Shown here: in pieces, positions 24,264 to 34,297 of the stretch | How the letters are laid out: each line of letters opens with the position of its first letter | Position numbering within the stretch: position 1 is the stretch's first letter | Assembly: GCF_902459725.1 (NCBI RefSeq) | Contig: NZ_CABPSH010000002.1 | Location: forward strand, 558,001-622,000 | Direction of reading: 5' to 3' | DNA from: Pandoraea eparura | Lineage (GTDB): Bacteria; Pseudomonadota; Gammaproteobacteria; Burkholderiales; Burkholderiaceae | Length of the DNA stretch: 64,000 bases | Notes under the pieces: generated by a model | The model's input: the letters and a program-made list of their open reading frames with translations, nothing else | The model's database searches: none | Told to the model about the DNA's origin: nothing | Made by a program: the position numbers and the translations under genes

Positions 24264-25133
24264 TTACAGGCGCACCTCGCCGCGTGCAAGTTCGATGACG
24301 TTGCCGCCCACCAGGATGCGACGGTCCGCCGTGACCTCGAGCGTCAACCGGCACGGCCGCCCGATGGCGTCACCCTGCGAGACGCGCGCACGCACTGGCA
24401 GCGGATACCCTTGGCCGATCAGCCAGCCGCCGAGATTGGCGCACGCCGACCCCGTGCCCGGATCTTCGGTCACGCCGCCGCCCTGTGTCGTGAAGAAGTA
24501 GCGGGCCGTGACGTGCAGTTCTCCCCCAGCTTCGTCGTCGATGGAAAACACGTAGCCGGTCTTGCGCTCGAGACTCGAGAGCGGCCAGCGTTCCAGGCGC
24601 GCGCTGTCGGGTTGCGCCCGCGCGACTGCGTCGGCGTCGCGCAGCGGGATCAGCAATTGATCGGCCCCAGTGTCGACCCATTGCGGCGATTGCGCGAGAT
24701 CGTCGCGCCCCAGCCGCACCAGCGCAGCGATGTCGGCATCCGCCTCGCTCGCGCTCTTGATCGTCGGTTCGCCCGACGACGGGGCGGTCAGCGTCCAGTG
24801 ATCGCCGCTGGCCTGCACCGGCACGAGACCGGCCGCAAACTGCAGCGTCACGTGATCGCCCGAGCCGCGCATGGCGCGCAACACATGCGCCGTGCCCAGC
24901 GTCGGATGCCCCGCAAAGCGCATCTCATAGCCGGGCGTGAAGATCCGCACGTGCGCATCGGCCGTCTCGGACGGCAGCATGAACGTTGTCTCGGACAGGT
25001 TGAACTGCCGCGCCAGCGATGCCATCTCGTCGTCGCTCAGGCCGCGTGCGTCTTCGAAAACGCACAGCGGATTGCCCCCGAAAGTGGTCTCGGCGAACAC
25101 GTTGACGATACGAAATGCATAGGTACGACTCAT
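24264..25133 (-). CDS. PhzF family isomerase/epimerase-like protein
   Basis: A 289-residue protein of the PhzF family (two diaminopimelate-epimerase-like halves). Visible motifs are NVFAETTFGGNPLCVFEDA near the N-terminus, the catalytic Glu48 in FNLSETTF, GYEMRFAGHPTLGTAHVL for substrate binding, and the second-half EDPGTGSACANLGGWL. Characterised members isomerise hydroxyanthranilate-type compounds; most homologues, like this one outside a phenazine cluster, have unknown substrates. First gene of a two-gene unit with yigZ, divergent from the pirin gene. Confidence 0.92.
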   Translation of the reverse strand: MSRTYAFRIVNVFAETTFGGNPLCVFEDARGLSDDEMASLARQFNLSETTFMLPSETADAHVRIFTPGYEMRFAGHPTLGTAHVLRAMRGSGDHVTLQFAAGLVPVQASGDHWTLTAPSSGEPTIKSASEADADIAALVRLGRDDLAQSPQWVDTGADQLLIPLRDADAVARAQPDSARLERWPLSSLERKTGYVFSIDDEAGGELHVTARYFFTTQGGGVTEDPGTGSACANLGGWLIGQGYPLPVRARVSQGDAIGRPCRLTLEVTADRRILVGGNVIELARGEVRL

Positions 25134-25519
25134 GACGAATCTCCAGTGGGGGCGGATCGGACGACGGCACAGCCTTCACGCCGGGGGCGCGAAAACATCT
25201 GACAGGGACCTACCGTGAATGCCCAGTTGCACGCACGTTGGCCGGCCGACCTTGGGAAAGAAGGTTCGTAGTCTCGCACATCGCGCACCGGCACGCGCGC
25301 CAACGCCCGCGCTTTCGGCCGTTTGAACCCCCTGCGTTAAGCATCTTCCGTCTCGGAGCCGGAAAAAGGGGCGATCAACGGCGCCACTCAATTGTCACCT
25401 AGAATAGGACAATAATTCACATTTAACGCGTATTGTGGTTTTCTGTCAGGACTCTAGAATGACATTCATCGAGGCCAACCCAGCCTCTCAATGAATCGAT
25501 GAACACTCAGGAGCCCATC
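25134..25519. other. Divergent promoter region phzF-like/pirin
   Basis: A 386-base gap serving two divergent genes. Positions 25391-25440 are AT-rich and contain imperfect inverted elements (TTGTC ... GACAA) with a TAGAAT -10-like box. Positions 25464-25496 can fold into a two-part hairpin (ATTCAT/ATGAAT and GAGGC/GCCTC) just before the pirin ribosome binding site; it might influence translation. No gene is seen. Confidence 0.45.
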
Positions 25520-26239
25520 ATGCTGGACATCAGAAAAGCTGCAGACCGAGGCGTTGCGAACCATGGCTGGCTCAACTCGCGTCACACGTTCTCGTTCGCG
25601 AATTTTTACGATCCGAAGCAAGTCGGTTTTTCCGACCTGCTGGTGATCAACGACGACCGCGTGGCTCCGGCACAGGGCTTCGGCAAGCATCCGCACCGCG
25701 ACATGGAGATCTTTTCGTATGTGCTCGAGGGCGCCCTCGAACACAAGGACACCATGGGCACGGGGTCGGTGATCGAGCCGGGCGACGTGCAATTGATGAG
25801 CGCGGGGCGCGGTGTGGCGCACAGCGAATTCAACCACTCGCCCACCGCGCCGGTGCACTTCCTGCAGATCTGGATCGTGCCGAACCAGGCCGGCATCGCG
25901 CCCGAGTATCAGCAACAGCGCTTCACGCCGGAAGAAAAGCGCGGCCGCCTGCGCCTGATCATCTCGCCGGATGGCAGCGACAACTCACTGCACATCCATC
26001 AGGATGCGCGCGTGTACGCCGGCCTGTTCGACGGCGACGAGTCGGCCACGCTGACCCTCGCGCCGAACCGCTATGCGTATGTTCACGTGGCACGCGGCAG
26101 CGTGAGCTTGAACGGCGTGGCGCTGGGCGAAGGCGACGGGGTGCGCGTGCGCGACGAAACCGCGCTCACGCTCTCGAAGGGCAACGACGCGGAAGTGCTC
26201 GTATTCGACCTGCGCCCGGTGGAAACGCCTGACTTCTAA
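25520..26239 (+). CDS. Pirin family protein (YhhW-like)
   Basis: A 239-residue bicupin of the pirin family. The N-terminal cupin carries the metal ligands in FGKHPHRDMEIFSYVLEG (His-X-His and Glu), and VQLMSAGRGVAHSEFN is the classical pirin motif. Homologues such as E. coli YhhW have quercetin 2,3-dioxygenase activity; others act as redox-responsive cofactors. I start at ATG 25520, which has AGGAG seven bases upstream, rather than the ATG at 25499. Downstream a convergent terminator separates it from the COG0523 gene. Confidence 0.92.
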   Translation: MLDIRKAADRGVANHGWLNSRHTFSFANFYDPKQVGFSDLLVINDDRVAPAQGFGKHPHRDMEIFSYVLEGALEHKDTMGTGSVIEPGDVQLMSAGRGVAHSEFNHSPTAPVHFLQIWIVPNQAGIAPEYQQQRFTPEEKRGRLRLIISPDGSDNSLHIHQDARVYAGLFDGDESATLTLAPNRYAYVHVARGSVSLNGVALGEGDGVRVRDETALTLSKGNDAEVLVFDLRPVETPDF

Positions 26240-26259
26240 GGACGAAGGCCAGGCAGGTA

Positions 26260-26298
26260 GACGCACCGCAGAGTGACCCTCTCGCCCTGTGGTGCGTC
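26260..26298. terminator. Bidirectional hairpin between pirin and COG0523 genes
   Basis: A 12-bp stem with one G-T pair (GACGCACCGCAG with CTGTGGTGCGTC) and a 15-base loop in the 80-base gap between convergent genes. There is no long T-tract. Confidence 0.6.
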
Positions 26299-26319
26299 AT
26301 TCACGTCATGTGTGTCGGC

Positions 26320-27573
<1,254 letters not shown>

Positions 27574-27680
27574 GGCAGCAAAGTCCTGTGATCTTGTGGG
27601 GTCGGCACGGCGCGCACGACACACACAGCCCGCGTCACATTCGCCCGTCCCCAACGCCGCACGATTCGCGGCCCCATTAA

Positions 27681-27746
27681 TGCAACCAAGTTGCAATATG
27701 GCGCGATGATACTGGGGTCGAAGGTATTTTGCAACTCAGTTGCAAA
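27681..27746. promoter_or_regulatory. Paired inverted repeats TGCAAC-N3-GTTGCA
   Basis: TGCAAC-CAA-GTTGCA (27681-27695) and TTTGCAAC-TCA-GTTGCAAA (27728-27746) share the same six-base arms and 3-base spacer with centres 49 bases apart. They lie in the 445-base divergent region between the COG0523 gene and copC, nearer the former. A Fur/Zur-type regulator would fit a metallochaperone gene, but the site identity is inference. The rest of the region up to 28018 shows no gene. Confidence 0.65.
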
Positions 27747-28018
27747 TAATGAACATGCGTCGATGGCATCGGCGCGACACATTGCCGCGCGAGACAGTCC
27801 CCCCGGGAACCGGCAGATGGCTGCGTCGGTCGGCAAGGTCTGCGATACTGCGCGAGCGGCGTCGGCCGTGTCTGCGGGCAGGACAACGCGGGCCCGTCGG
27901 CGACACGTGCGAGCGCGTTCGGACCTGCCGCTCGCATGCGAACAGCGCTACCCGAATGGTTCCGCGGCGTATTCAAATCATTACCCAAGTCATTACCCAA
28001 CTCGTTAGCCAACTCGAT

Positions 28019-28429
28019 ATGTGCAATTCCAAGAACGCTTGCCATGCCTCTCGTGCCACCGGTTTCCTGCATCGCGCAATGCAGGGACTCGCGCTGGCGG
28101 CCATCGTCGGCTTGACCGGACTCTCGCAAGGGGCGTGGGCCCACGCGCACGTCGTCTCGAGCGATCCGGCCGCGCAGACGAGCGTCGAGGCGCCGAAGAC
28201 CGTGCGCGTGACGTTCGACTCGACGCTCGAAGGCGCCCTTTCGAAGTTAAGCGTCGTCGACGCCCAGGGCAAAGCGGTCACGCACGCCAAGGGCAAACTC
28301 GACGCCTCGCGCAAGACGCTCACGCTGTCGCTTCCCACGCTCGCCGCCGGCCACTATCAGGCGAATTGGGTCGCCGTCGCGAGCGACGGCCATCGCACGC
28401 AAGGCAGCATCCAGTTCTCCGTGAAGTGA
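28019..28429 (+). CDS. copC: CopC-like periplasmic copper-binding protein
   Basis: A 136-residue exported protein of the CopC/YobA family. After a signal peptide (hydrophobic LALAAIVGLTGLSQGAWA) the mature N-terminus HAHVVSSDPA begins with the copper-ligand His pair; the beta-sandwich includes VRVTFDSTLEGALSKLSV and ends with ASDGHRTQGSIQFSV, carrying the family's second His/Asp region. ATG 28019 has no obvious ribosome binding site; an internal ATG at 28079 would also give a signal peptide. It overlaps copD by one base, so the two form an operon for copper handling. Confidence 0.85.
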   Translation: MCNSKNACHASRATGFLHRAMQGLALAAIVGLTGLSQGAWAHAHVVSSDPAAQTSVEAPKTVRVTFDSTLEGALSKLSVVDAQGKAVTHAKGKLDASRKTLTLSLPTLAAGHYQANWVAVASDGHRTQGSIQFSVK

Positions 28430-29418
28430 TGTCGGCCGATCTGGCCGCCGGCACGTGGCAACCGGCCACCGCGGGGCTACTGGACCTCGCGCTGGCGCTG
28501 GCCTTCGGCGTGCTGCTCCTGCGCAGCCCGCACGCCGTGCGGCGCGGCCTGACGCTGCGTGTGCTGCCGGCCTTTGCGGCCGGACTCGCCGTCCTCGCGT
28601 GGATCGCCTACATGTTCGCCAGCACCGATGCGATGACAGGCGGCGATTGGGACGGCGCGTCCGCCATGGTCGGCGATGTGTGGCTGGTGCTCACGCAAAC
28701 CCACTTCGGCAGGATGCAATGGGTCGCCGCGCTCGGCGCCGCGCTGCTGTGTGCCGGCGTCTGGGCCTGGGTCGACGCGCGACGCCGCCTGCGCGCGACG
28801 CTGCCGATCGCCGACGATCCCCGTGACCGGCATCATCGTCGCGAGCACCGTCAGGAGCGTTATGCCCGCGCAGTGTATGCCACCGGCGCCGTGGTGCTGG
28901 CGCTCGCCCGCGCCGAGACGGGGCATGCGGCCGATGCATCGCTGCCCTGGCTCGCCATCGGTATTCACACGCTGCATGTCGCCGCAGCGGCATCGTGGAC
29001 CGGAGCGCTGCTCGTGGCCGGATGCGCGATCCCGGGCTGGCGTCATTGGCCGGTCGGCGCGCGTGCGGCGTACGGCGAACGACTTTCCTCGGTCGCCACG
29101 CTGGCCATGTTCGTCGCCCTCGTGACGGGGGCCTTCAACGCGTGGCGCACGCTCGGTGAAACGCCGTCGCTATGGTTCGCCACGCAGAACGCGCCGTATC
29201 TGGCGTGGCTCGTGACGAAGCTCTTGCTCGTGGGCATTGCTGCGCTGCTCGGCGCATGGAACCGCTGGCATTTCCTGCCGCAGCTTGCGCTCGACGCGGG
29301 CGACACGCCACTCGAATCGACGGCGTTCGCGCGCGTGGTCGCCGTCGAGGCGCTCGTGCTGGTGATGGTGATGAGCCTTGCGGCCAAGCTGGGCACGACG
29401 CTGCCGCCGGGCGTCTGA
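28429..29418 (+). CDS. copD: CopD family copper resistance membrane protein
   Basis: A 329-residue inner-membrane protein with about eight transmembrane helices and the CopD domain in the second half (WLAIGIHTLHVAAAASWTGALLV with conserved His and Trp, and LVTKLLLVGIAALLGAWNRW). A His-rich hydrophilic loop (DRHHRREHRQERY) lies around residues 130-145 and might bind metal. CopD acts with CopC in copper import or resistance. The start overlaps the copC stop (TGATG), indicating translational coupling. Confidence 0.9.
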   Translation: MSADLAAGTWQPATAGLLDLALALAFGVLLLRSPHAVRRGLTLRVLPAFAAGLAVLAWIAYMFASTDAMTGGDWDGASAMVGDVWLVLTQTHFGRMQWVAALGAALLCAGVWAWVDARRRLRATLPIADDPRDRHHRREHRQERYARAVYATGAVVLALARAETGHAADASLPWLAIGIHTLHVAAAASWTGALLVAGCAIPGWRHWPVGARAAYGERLSSVATLAMFVALVTGAFNAWRTLGETPSLWFATQNAPYLAWLVTKLLLVGIAALLGAWNRWHFLPQLALDAGDTPLESTAFARVVAVEALVLVMVMSLAAKLGTTLPPGV

Positions 29419-29506
29419 CGGAATTCAAGAGCAAGAATCGGAGCGCCGCCTCGCGCCCCGCTCCCTACACTGAAGGCAAGTCCTCAGTCTTCGGGAGTCC
29501 ACTGTG

Positions 29507-30730
29507 ATGCAGAACCATTCCATGACCGCCAAACGCCCGTTCCGCCCCGGCAGCCGCACCAACGACCCGCGTCCTGCGCAGGCGTCGGCGCCCCCTGCCG
29601 CGGCGAACGATCGCGCCCCAGAGTCGCGCTACGCGACCGACGACGCCAAGTGGGCGGCTGTCGCCGCGCGCGACAAGCAGGCGGATGGCGCATTCTTCTA
29701 TGCCGTGCGCACGACCGGCGTTTATTGCCGCCCCTCGTGTGGCGCGCGGCTCGCGCGGCGCGAAAACGTCACCTTCCATACCGACAGCGCGACGGCGGAG
29801 CGCGCCGGCTTTCGTCCCTGCAAGCGGTGCCATCCAGAGCAGGACGCGCCCGGCGCGGGTCACGCCCGCCACACCGCCCTGGTCACAGCCGCCTGCCGGC
29901 AGATCGAGACGGCCGAGGTGCCGCCGCGTCTGGACGCGCTTGCCGCCGAGGCCGGCCTGAGCCCTCACTATTTCCACCGGCTCTTTCGCGCGGTGACGGG
30001 TGTGACGCCACGCGCCTATGCCAATGCACACCGCGCCGAGCGTGTGCGCGACGCGCTGCCTGCTGCCGCGAGCGTCACGTCGGCGTTCTACGACGCCGGC
30101 TTCAATTCCAACGGCCGCTTCTACGCGAGTGCCGACGCGCTGCTCGGCATGAAGCCCGCGGCGTTCCGCGCGGGCGGCCAGGCCGAATCGATTCGCTTCG
30201 CCGTGGCGCAGTGCTCGCTCGGGGCGTTGCTGGTCGCCGCCACCTCCCGCGGCCTGTGCGCCGTGTCGCTGGGCGACGACCCCGAAACGCTCGTCAAGGC
30301 ATTGCAGGACCGTTTCCCGAACGCCGAACTGGTCGGGGCCGACGCCGAGTTCGAGCGATGGGTGGCGCAGGTGGTGGGCTTCGTGGAGTCGCCGCGCGTC
30401 GGCCTGTCGTTGCCGCTCGACGTACGCGGCACGGCGTTCCAGCAGCGTGTGTGGCAAGCGCTGCGCGACGTACCCGCGGGGATGACCGCGAGCTACACGC
30501 AAATTGCCGAGCGCATCGGTGCCCCACGCGCGGTGCGCGCGGTGGCGCAGGCATGCGCGTCGAACCCCTTGGCCGTCGTCATTCCGTGCCACCGCATCGT
30601 GCGCAACGACGGCGCCCTGTCGGGCTATCGGTGGGGCGTCGAGCGCAAGCGCGCGCTGCTCGCCCAGGAAGGCAGCGAAGGCGACGAGTGTGGCGAAGGT
30701 GGCGACGTGACGCCCCAGGTGACGCGATGA
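29507..30730 (+). CDS. ada: Bifunctional Ada: methylphosphotriester sensor, AraC activator, O6-methylguanine methyltransferase
   Basis: A 407-residue adaptive-response regulator and repair enzyme. The N-terminal zinc domain holds Cys74 (the methyl acceptor from phosphotriesters) and Cys78 in YCRPSC plus Cys105/Cys108 in CKRCHP. An AraC-type helix-turn-helix spans about 125-225 (LDALAAEAGLSPHYFHRLFR). The C-terminal methyltransferase carries the suicide Cys361 in the PCHR motif (VVIPCHRIVRNDGALSGYRW). It begins an operon in which the next two genes overlap by four bases each, as expected for an Ada-controlled alkylation regulon. ATG 29507 follows GGGAG; a GTG one codon earlier is possible. Confidence 0.96.
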   Translation: MQNHSMTAKRPFRPGSRTNDPRPAQASAPPAAANDRAPESRYATDDAKWAAVAARDKQADGAFFYAVRTTGVYCRPSCGARLARRENVTFHTDSATAERAGFRPCKRCHPEQDAPGAGHARHTALVTAACRQIETAEVPPRLDALAAEAGLSPHYFHRLFRAVTGVTPRAYANAHRAERVRDALPAAASVTSAFYDAGFNSNGRFYASADALLGMKPAAFRAGGQAESIRFAVAQCSLGALLVAATSRGLCAVSLGDDPETLVKALQDRFPNAELVGADAEFERWVAQVVGFVESPRVGLSLPLDVRGTAFQQRVWQALRDVPAGMTASYTQIAERIGAPRAVRAVAQACASNPLAVVIPCHRIVRNDGALSGYRWGVERKRALLAQEGSEGDECGEGGDVTPQVTR

Positions 30731-31458
30731 GCACACGCGTGCTGTCGCTCGATTGGGCCGCGCTCGAAGACGAACTCAATGGCTTCGGGGCGGCGCGCAT
30801 TGCGCAACTGCTGAACGCGAGCGAATGCGCTGCGCTTTGCGCGATGTACGGCGAGACGGACGCGCCGCTCAGCATCACCCCCACGTCGCCCCTTTTCCGC
30901 AGCCGTATCGTGATGGCGCGTCACGGATTCGGGCAGGGCGAATATCAGTATTTCGCTTACCCGCTACCGCCGCTGGTCGCCGAATTGCGCGAAGCGTTCT
31001 ACGCGCCGTTGCGCGACATCGCCCACCGCTGGCACGCGGCGATGGGCATCGACACGCGCTATCCGCCCACGCACGGCGCCTACCTCGCGCAATGCCACAG
31101 CGCCGGTCAGCGCCGCCCGACGCCGCTGCTGCTGCGCTATGCGGCAGGCGACTACAATTGCCTGCATCAGGATCTCTATGGGGAACACGTCTTCCCGTTG
31201 CAGGTGGCCATTCTGCTGTCTCAGCCCGGCGAAGATTTCACGGGCGGCGAATTCGTCCTCACCGAGCAGCGTCCGCGCATGCAGTCGCGCGCCGAAGTGG
31301 TGCCGCTTACGCGCGGCGACGCGGTCGTGTTCGCCGTGCATCATCGTCCGGTGAACGGCACGCGCGGGGTGTACCGCGTCAACCTGCGACACGGGGTGAG
31401 CCGCGTGCGCAGCGGCCATCGACACACGCTCGGCGTGATCCTGCACGACGCCACATGA
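30727..31458 (+). CDS. 2OG-Fe(II) oxygenase between ada and alkB
   Basis: A 243-residue iron- and 2-oxoglutarate-dependent dioxygenase. The facial triad appears as His147-X-Asp149 in CLHQDLYGEHVFPLQ and a distal His (205/206) in FAVHHRPVNGTRGVYR, with an Arg that could bind 2-oxoglutarate. It is not AlkB itself but belongs to the 2OG-FeII_Oxy superfamily and is commonly found beside ada/alkB. Its start codon overlaps the ada stop (ATGA) and its stop overlaps the alkB start, so all three are co-translated; a role in alkylation-damage repair is likely, substrate unknown. Confidence 0.88.
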   Translation: MSTRVLSLDWAALEDELNGFGAARIAQLLNASECAALCAMYGETDAPLSITPTSPLFRSRIVMARHGFGQGEYQYFAYPLPPLVAELREAFYAPLRDIAHRWHAAMGIDTRYPPTHGAYLAQCHSAGQRRPTPLLLRYAAGDYNCLHQDLYGEHVFPLQVAILLSQPGEDFTGGEFVLTEQRPRMQSRAEVVPLTRGDAVVFAVHHRPVNGTRGVYRVNLRHGVSRVRSGHRHTLGVILHDAT

Positions 31459-32114
31459 CACTCGACCTTTTCGGCAGCGCGCACGACGATGCGCGCGACG
31501 ACACACCGCAAGCCGATGCCATCGGTCCAGGCGCGTGGGTGTTGCGCGGGTTCGCGCAGTCGGAACTCCCGGACTTGCAGGCCGATATCGACGCGGTGAT
31601 CGCGCAAGCGCCGCTGCGCCACTGGCTGACGCCGGGTGGCAAGCGCATGTCGGTCGCCATGACGAATTGCGGGGAAGTGGGATGGATCAGCGATCGGCAG
31701 GGATACCGCTACGGCACGCACGATCCACTCTCGCAACGACCGTGGCCGTCAATGCCGGCATCATTCGTCGCGCTCGCGCGCCGCGCGGCCAAGGCGGCGG
31801 GGTATCGCGACTTCGCGCCCGACGCCTGCCTCATCAATCGCTACACACGGGATGCGCGGCTCACATTGCATCAGGATCGCGATGAGCGCGAACTGGGCGC
31901 GCCCATCGTGTCCGTGTCGCTCGGTCTTCCCGCGACGTTCCTGTGGGGCGGATTGCAGCGCGGCGACCGCACCCACCGCATTCGTCTGGCCCCAGGCGAC
32001 GTGGTCGTGTGGGGTGGGCCGTCGCGACTCGCCTATCACGGCATTGCGAGCGTCGAAGGCAGCTTCGACGCACAAGCCGTGCGTTACAACCTCACGTTCC
32101 GGCAGGCGCGCTGA
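31455..32114 (+). CDS. alkB: AlkB DNA dioxygenase
   Basis: A 219-residue AlkB that oxidatively removes methyl groups from 1-methyladenine and 3-methylcytosine in DNA and RNA. The iron ligands His139 and Asp141 (TLHQDRDE) and His195 (AYHGI) and the 2-oxoglutarate-binding Arg210 (VRYNLTFR) are present, as are CLINRY and the FLWGG block. Length matches E. coli AlkB (216). ATGA overlap with the previous gene makes it the last member of the ada operon. Confidence 0.96.
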   Translation: MTLDLFGSAHDDARDDTPQADAIGPGAWVLRGFAQSELPDLQADIDAVIAQAPLRHWLTPGGKRMSVAMTNCGEVGWISDRQGYRYGTHDPLSQRPWPSMPASFVALARRAAKAAGYRDFAPDACLINRYTRDARLTLHQDRDERELGAPIVSVSLGLPATFLWGGLQRGDRTHRIRLAPGDVVVWGGPSRLAYHGIASVEGSFDAQAVRYNLTFRQAR

Positions 32115-32173
32115 TCGCGCCGACAACCGACGTGCACCGCCGCCATGTCACGCTCAACACCTCTCAGTAGCGC

Positions 32174-32794
32174 TCAATAGCCGACAGTGAAGCGCGCGTG
32201 CGGATGCTGGTTCCGCTCGAGTTCGTCGACCAGCGCGATGGCATAGTCTTCCATCGAAATCCAGCTCTTGCCGTTGGCATCGACGAGCAGCGCGTCGCCA
32301 CCGAGGCGGAACTTGCCCGTGCGCTCACCCGGCTCGAACAACGCCGACGGCGACAGGAACGTCCAGTTCAGCGGCGCGTCCTTCGCCTCGGCGCGCAGCA
32401 CTTGCAGGAACACGCGGCCGGCACTGGCTTCCGCCTTGTATACCTCCGGAAATTCCGGCGCATCGATGAGCGCCTTGCCCGGCGCAACGTCCAGGCTGCC
32501 GGCACCGCCCACGACGAGCAGACGCGGGACGGCGGCCCGCTTTACGGCGTCGATGAGCTTGTGGGCGTCCATCGAGGCGAAGCGACCCGCGCTGATCACG
32601 GCATCGTGACCGGCGAGCAGCGGCGCGAGCACTGCCGGGTCAGCGGCGTCGCCCTTGACGACGGTGAGCCCCTGCTCGGCTTCGACGCGCTCGGGATTGC
32701 GCGCAATCCCGGTGACGGTGTGATTGCGTTGCAGCAGTTCGGTGGCAACGCGCGTACCCACGCGGCCGGTAATACCAATCAAGGCGACTTTCAT
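32174..32794 (-). CDS. NAD(P)-dependent oxidoreductase (NAD(P)H-binding, SDR-like)
   Basis: A 206-residue Rossmann-fold protein of the atypical SDR / NmrA-like group (YwnB-like). The N-terminus MKVALIGITGRVGTRVATEL has the GxxGxxG motif; VTGIARNPERV and HDAVISAGRF follow the family pattern, with LLVVGGAGSL further on. No catalytic Tyr-x3-Lys is evident, so it may be a sensor or a reductase of unknown substrate. It is divergently transcribed from a LysR gene 212 bases away, which probably regulates it. Confidence 0.88.
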   Translation of the reverse strand: MKVALIGITGRVGTRVATELLQRNHTVTGIARNPERVEAEQGLTVVKGDAADPAVLAPLLAGHDAVISAGRFASMDAHKLIDAVKRAAVPRLLVVGGAGSLDVAPGKALIDAPEFPEVYKAEASAGRVFLQVLRAEAKDAPLNWTFLSPSALFEPGERTGKFRLGGDALLVDANGKSWISMEDYAIALVDELERNQHPHARFTVGY

Positions 32795-33006
32795 CAGGAA
32801 GCTCCTGGGAGTGACGGGGAATTCGGGTTAGGCGGCAGACGCTCGGCGCGCGCAGCCGTCGGGGCCGCATCGGCGCGACGTATCGGCGTCGCCTTGCGTG
32901 GAAAGCGCCGTCGTTCGACGCCTTTCATGACTGCCATCGTAGTCGCGTCAGTCGCGCAAAAAAAGCCCATAATGACGATCACTTTGTTGCGTGGATCGAG
33001 CAAATC

Positions 33007-33936
33007 ATGGACCGTCTGACGGCAATGCGGGTCTTTACCGAAGTGGCCGAGCGTGGCTCGCTCACGGCGGCGGCGCAGCGGCTCGATATGTCGCGGGCGA
33101 TGGTCTCGCGCTATCTGGCGGAACTCGAAGCGTGGCTCGGCACGCGACTGCTGCACCGGACGACGCGTGCGGTGAGCCTCACCGACGCCGGCAACGACGC
33201 CTTGCCGCGCTGTCGCGAGATGCTCGGCATCGCCGATGATCTGGCGTGTACGTCGCACGCTGACAGCGCGCCGCGGGGTCTGTTGCGCGTGGCTTGCAGT
33301 ACGTCGCTCGGACAGGCATTCCTGGCGGCGGCGGTCACACGGTTCATCATGCGTCATCCGGGTGTGGCCATCGATCTCGTGGTGGCGGACCGCACCGTCG
33401 ACCTGGTGGACGAGCGCATCGATCTCGCGATTCGCGTGACGCCCGAGCCCTCGCCCGGACTGATCGCGCGGCGGCTGGCCACCTGCCACTCGGTGGTCTG
33501 CGCGGCGCCGTCGTATCTCCAGCGACACGGCACGCCGGAACGCGCCGAAGACCTGGCCCTGCACAACTGCCTGACCTACACGTACTTCGCCAAGAGTCTC
33601 TGGCAGTTCACGCACAAGGGCACACCGCTGAGCGTGCCCGTCAGCGGCAATCTCTCGGCCAATGAGGTCAATGTGGTGTTCGCCGCCACGCTCGCGGGCG
33701 CCGGTATTTCGATGCAACCGGTCTACTCGGCGCTGCCGCATCTGCGCGACGGCACGCTGCGCGCGCTGCTGCCGGATTACGTGCCGCGCGAGATGACCGT
33801 CTACGGGGTCTACATGTCGCGCAAGCAGATGCCCAGCGCATTGCGCGCCCTGCTCGACGATCTGGTCGAACAGTTCCGCACACCGCTGTTCGAGGACACC
33901 GGCTACGCCGGGCGACCGGCCGCGCCCGCGGCTTGA
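33007..33936 (+). CDS. LysR-family transcriptional regulator
   Basis: A 309-residue LysR regulator. The N-terminal winged helix-turn-helix (MDRLTAMRVFTEVAERGSLT, AAQRLDMSRAMVSRYLAELE) is followed by the substrate-binding domain. Divergent arrangement with the SDR-like gene suggests that it controls that gene. The stop codon lies inside the first unit of a 9-bp minisatellite, so array variation could change the C-terminus (now PAAPAA). Confidence 0.93.
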   Translation: MDRLTAMRVFTEVAERGSLTAAAQRLDMSRAMVSRYLAELEAWLGTRLLHRTTRAVSLTDAGNDALPRCREMLGIADDLACTSHADSAPRGLLRVACSTSLGQAFLAAAVTRFIMRHPGVAIDLVVADRTVDLVDERIDLAIRVTPEPSPGLIARRLATCHSVVCAAPSYLQRHGTPERAEDLALHNCLTYTYFAKSLWQFTHKGTPLSVPVSGNLSANEVNVVFAATLAGAGISMQPVYSALPHLRDGTLRALLPDYVPREMTVYGVYMSRKQMPSALRALLDDLVEQFRTPLFEDTGYAGRPAAPAA

Positions 33937-34039
33937 GTGGCTTGAGTGGCTTGAGTGGCTTGAGTGGCTTGAGTGGCTTGAGTGGCTTGAGTGGCTTGAG
34001 TGGCTTGGACGACTTGAGCACCTTGAGCGACTTGCGCCG
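33932..34039. repeat. 9-bp tandem repeat CTTGAGTGG at LysR 3' end
   Basis: Eight perfect CTTGAGTGG units run from 33932 to 34003 and four degenerate ones continue to 34039. The TGA of the first unit is the LysR stop codon. The array is open on both strands in other frames (Leu-Ser-Gly or Lys-Pro-Leu repeats). Confidence 0.92.
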
Positions 34040-34228
34040 CGTGCGCCACGCCGACACCCGCCACCACGTTCTGTCTGTCGTGACGCCGCGACGGCGTCAC
34101 CGAATTGTCACACTCCCCGCGTAAAAACGTCGTCTGCCTGGCCCACCCCAGCAAGCTGACGACGCGGTGCTCGTGCGTCTGCCGTTGACAACCCGGCGCG
34201 GGTACGCCTGCCTCGCCGAACGCCTCTG

Positions 34229-34283
34229 CCTGATTCACCTGATTCGCCTGACTCGCCTGACTCGCCTGACCTGCCCGACTCGC
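34229..34283. repeat. Degenerate 9-bp tandem repeat before phosphatase gene
   Basis: About six units of the CCTGACTCG type (CCTGATTCA, CCTGATTCG, CCTGACTCG) end 15 bases before the ATG at 34298 and just before its AAGGAC site. Together with the 33932-34039 array they fill much of the 361-base gap; no other element is evident in it. Confidence 0.8.
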
Positions 34284-34297
34284 TCATCAAGGACATC

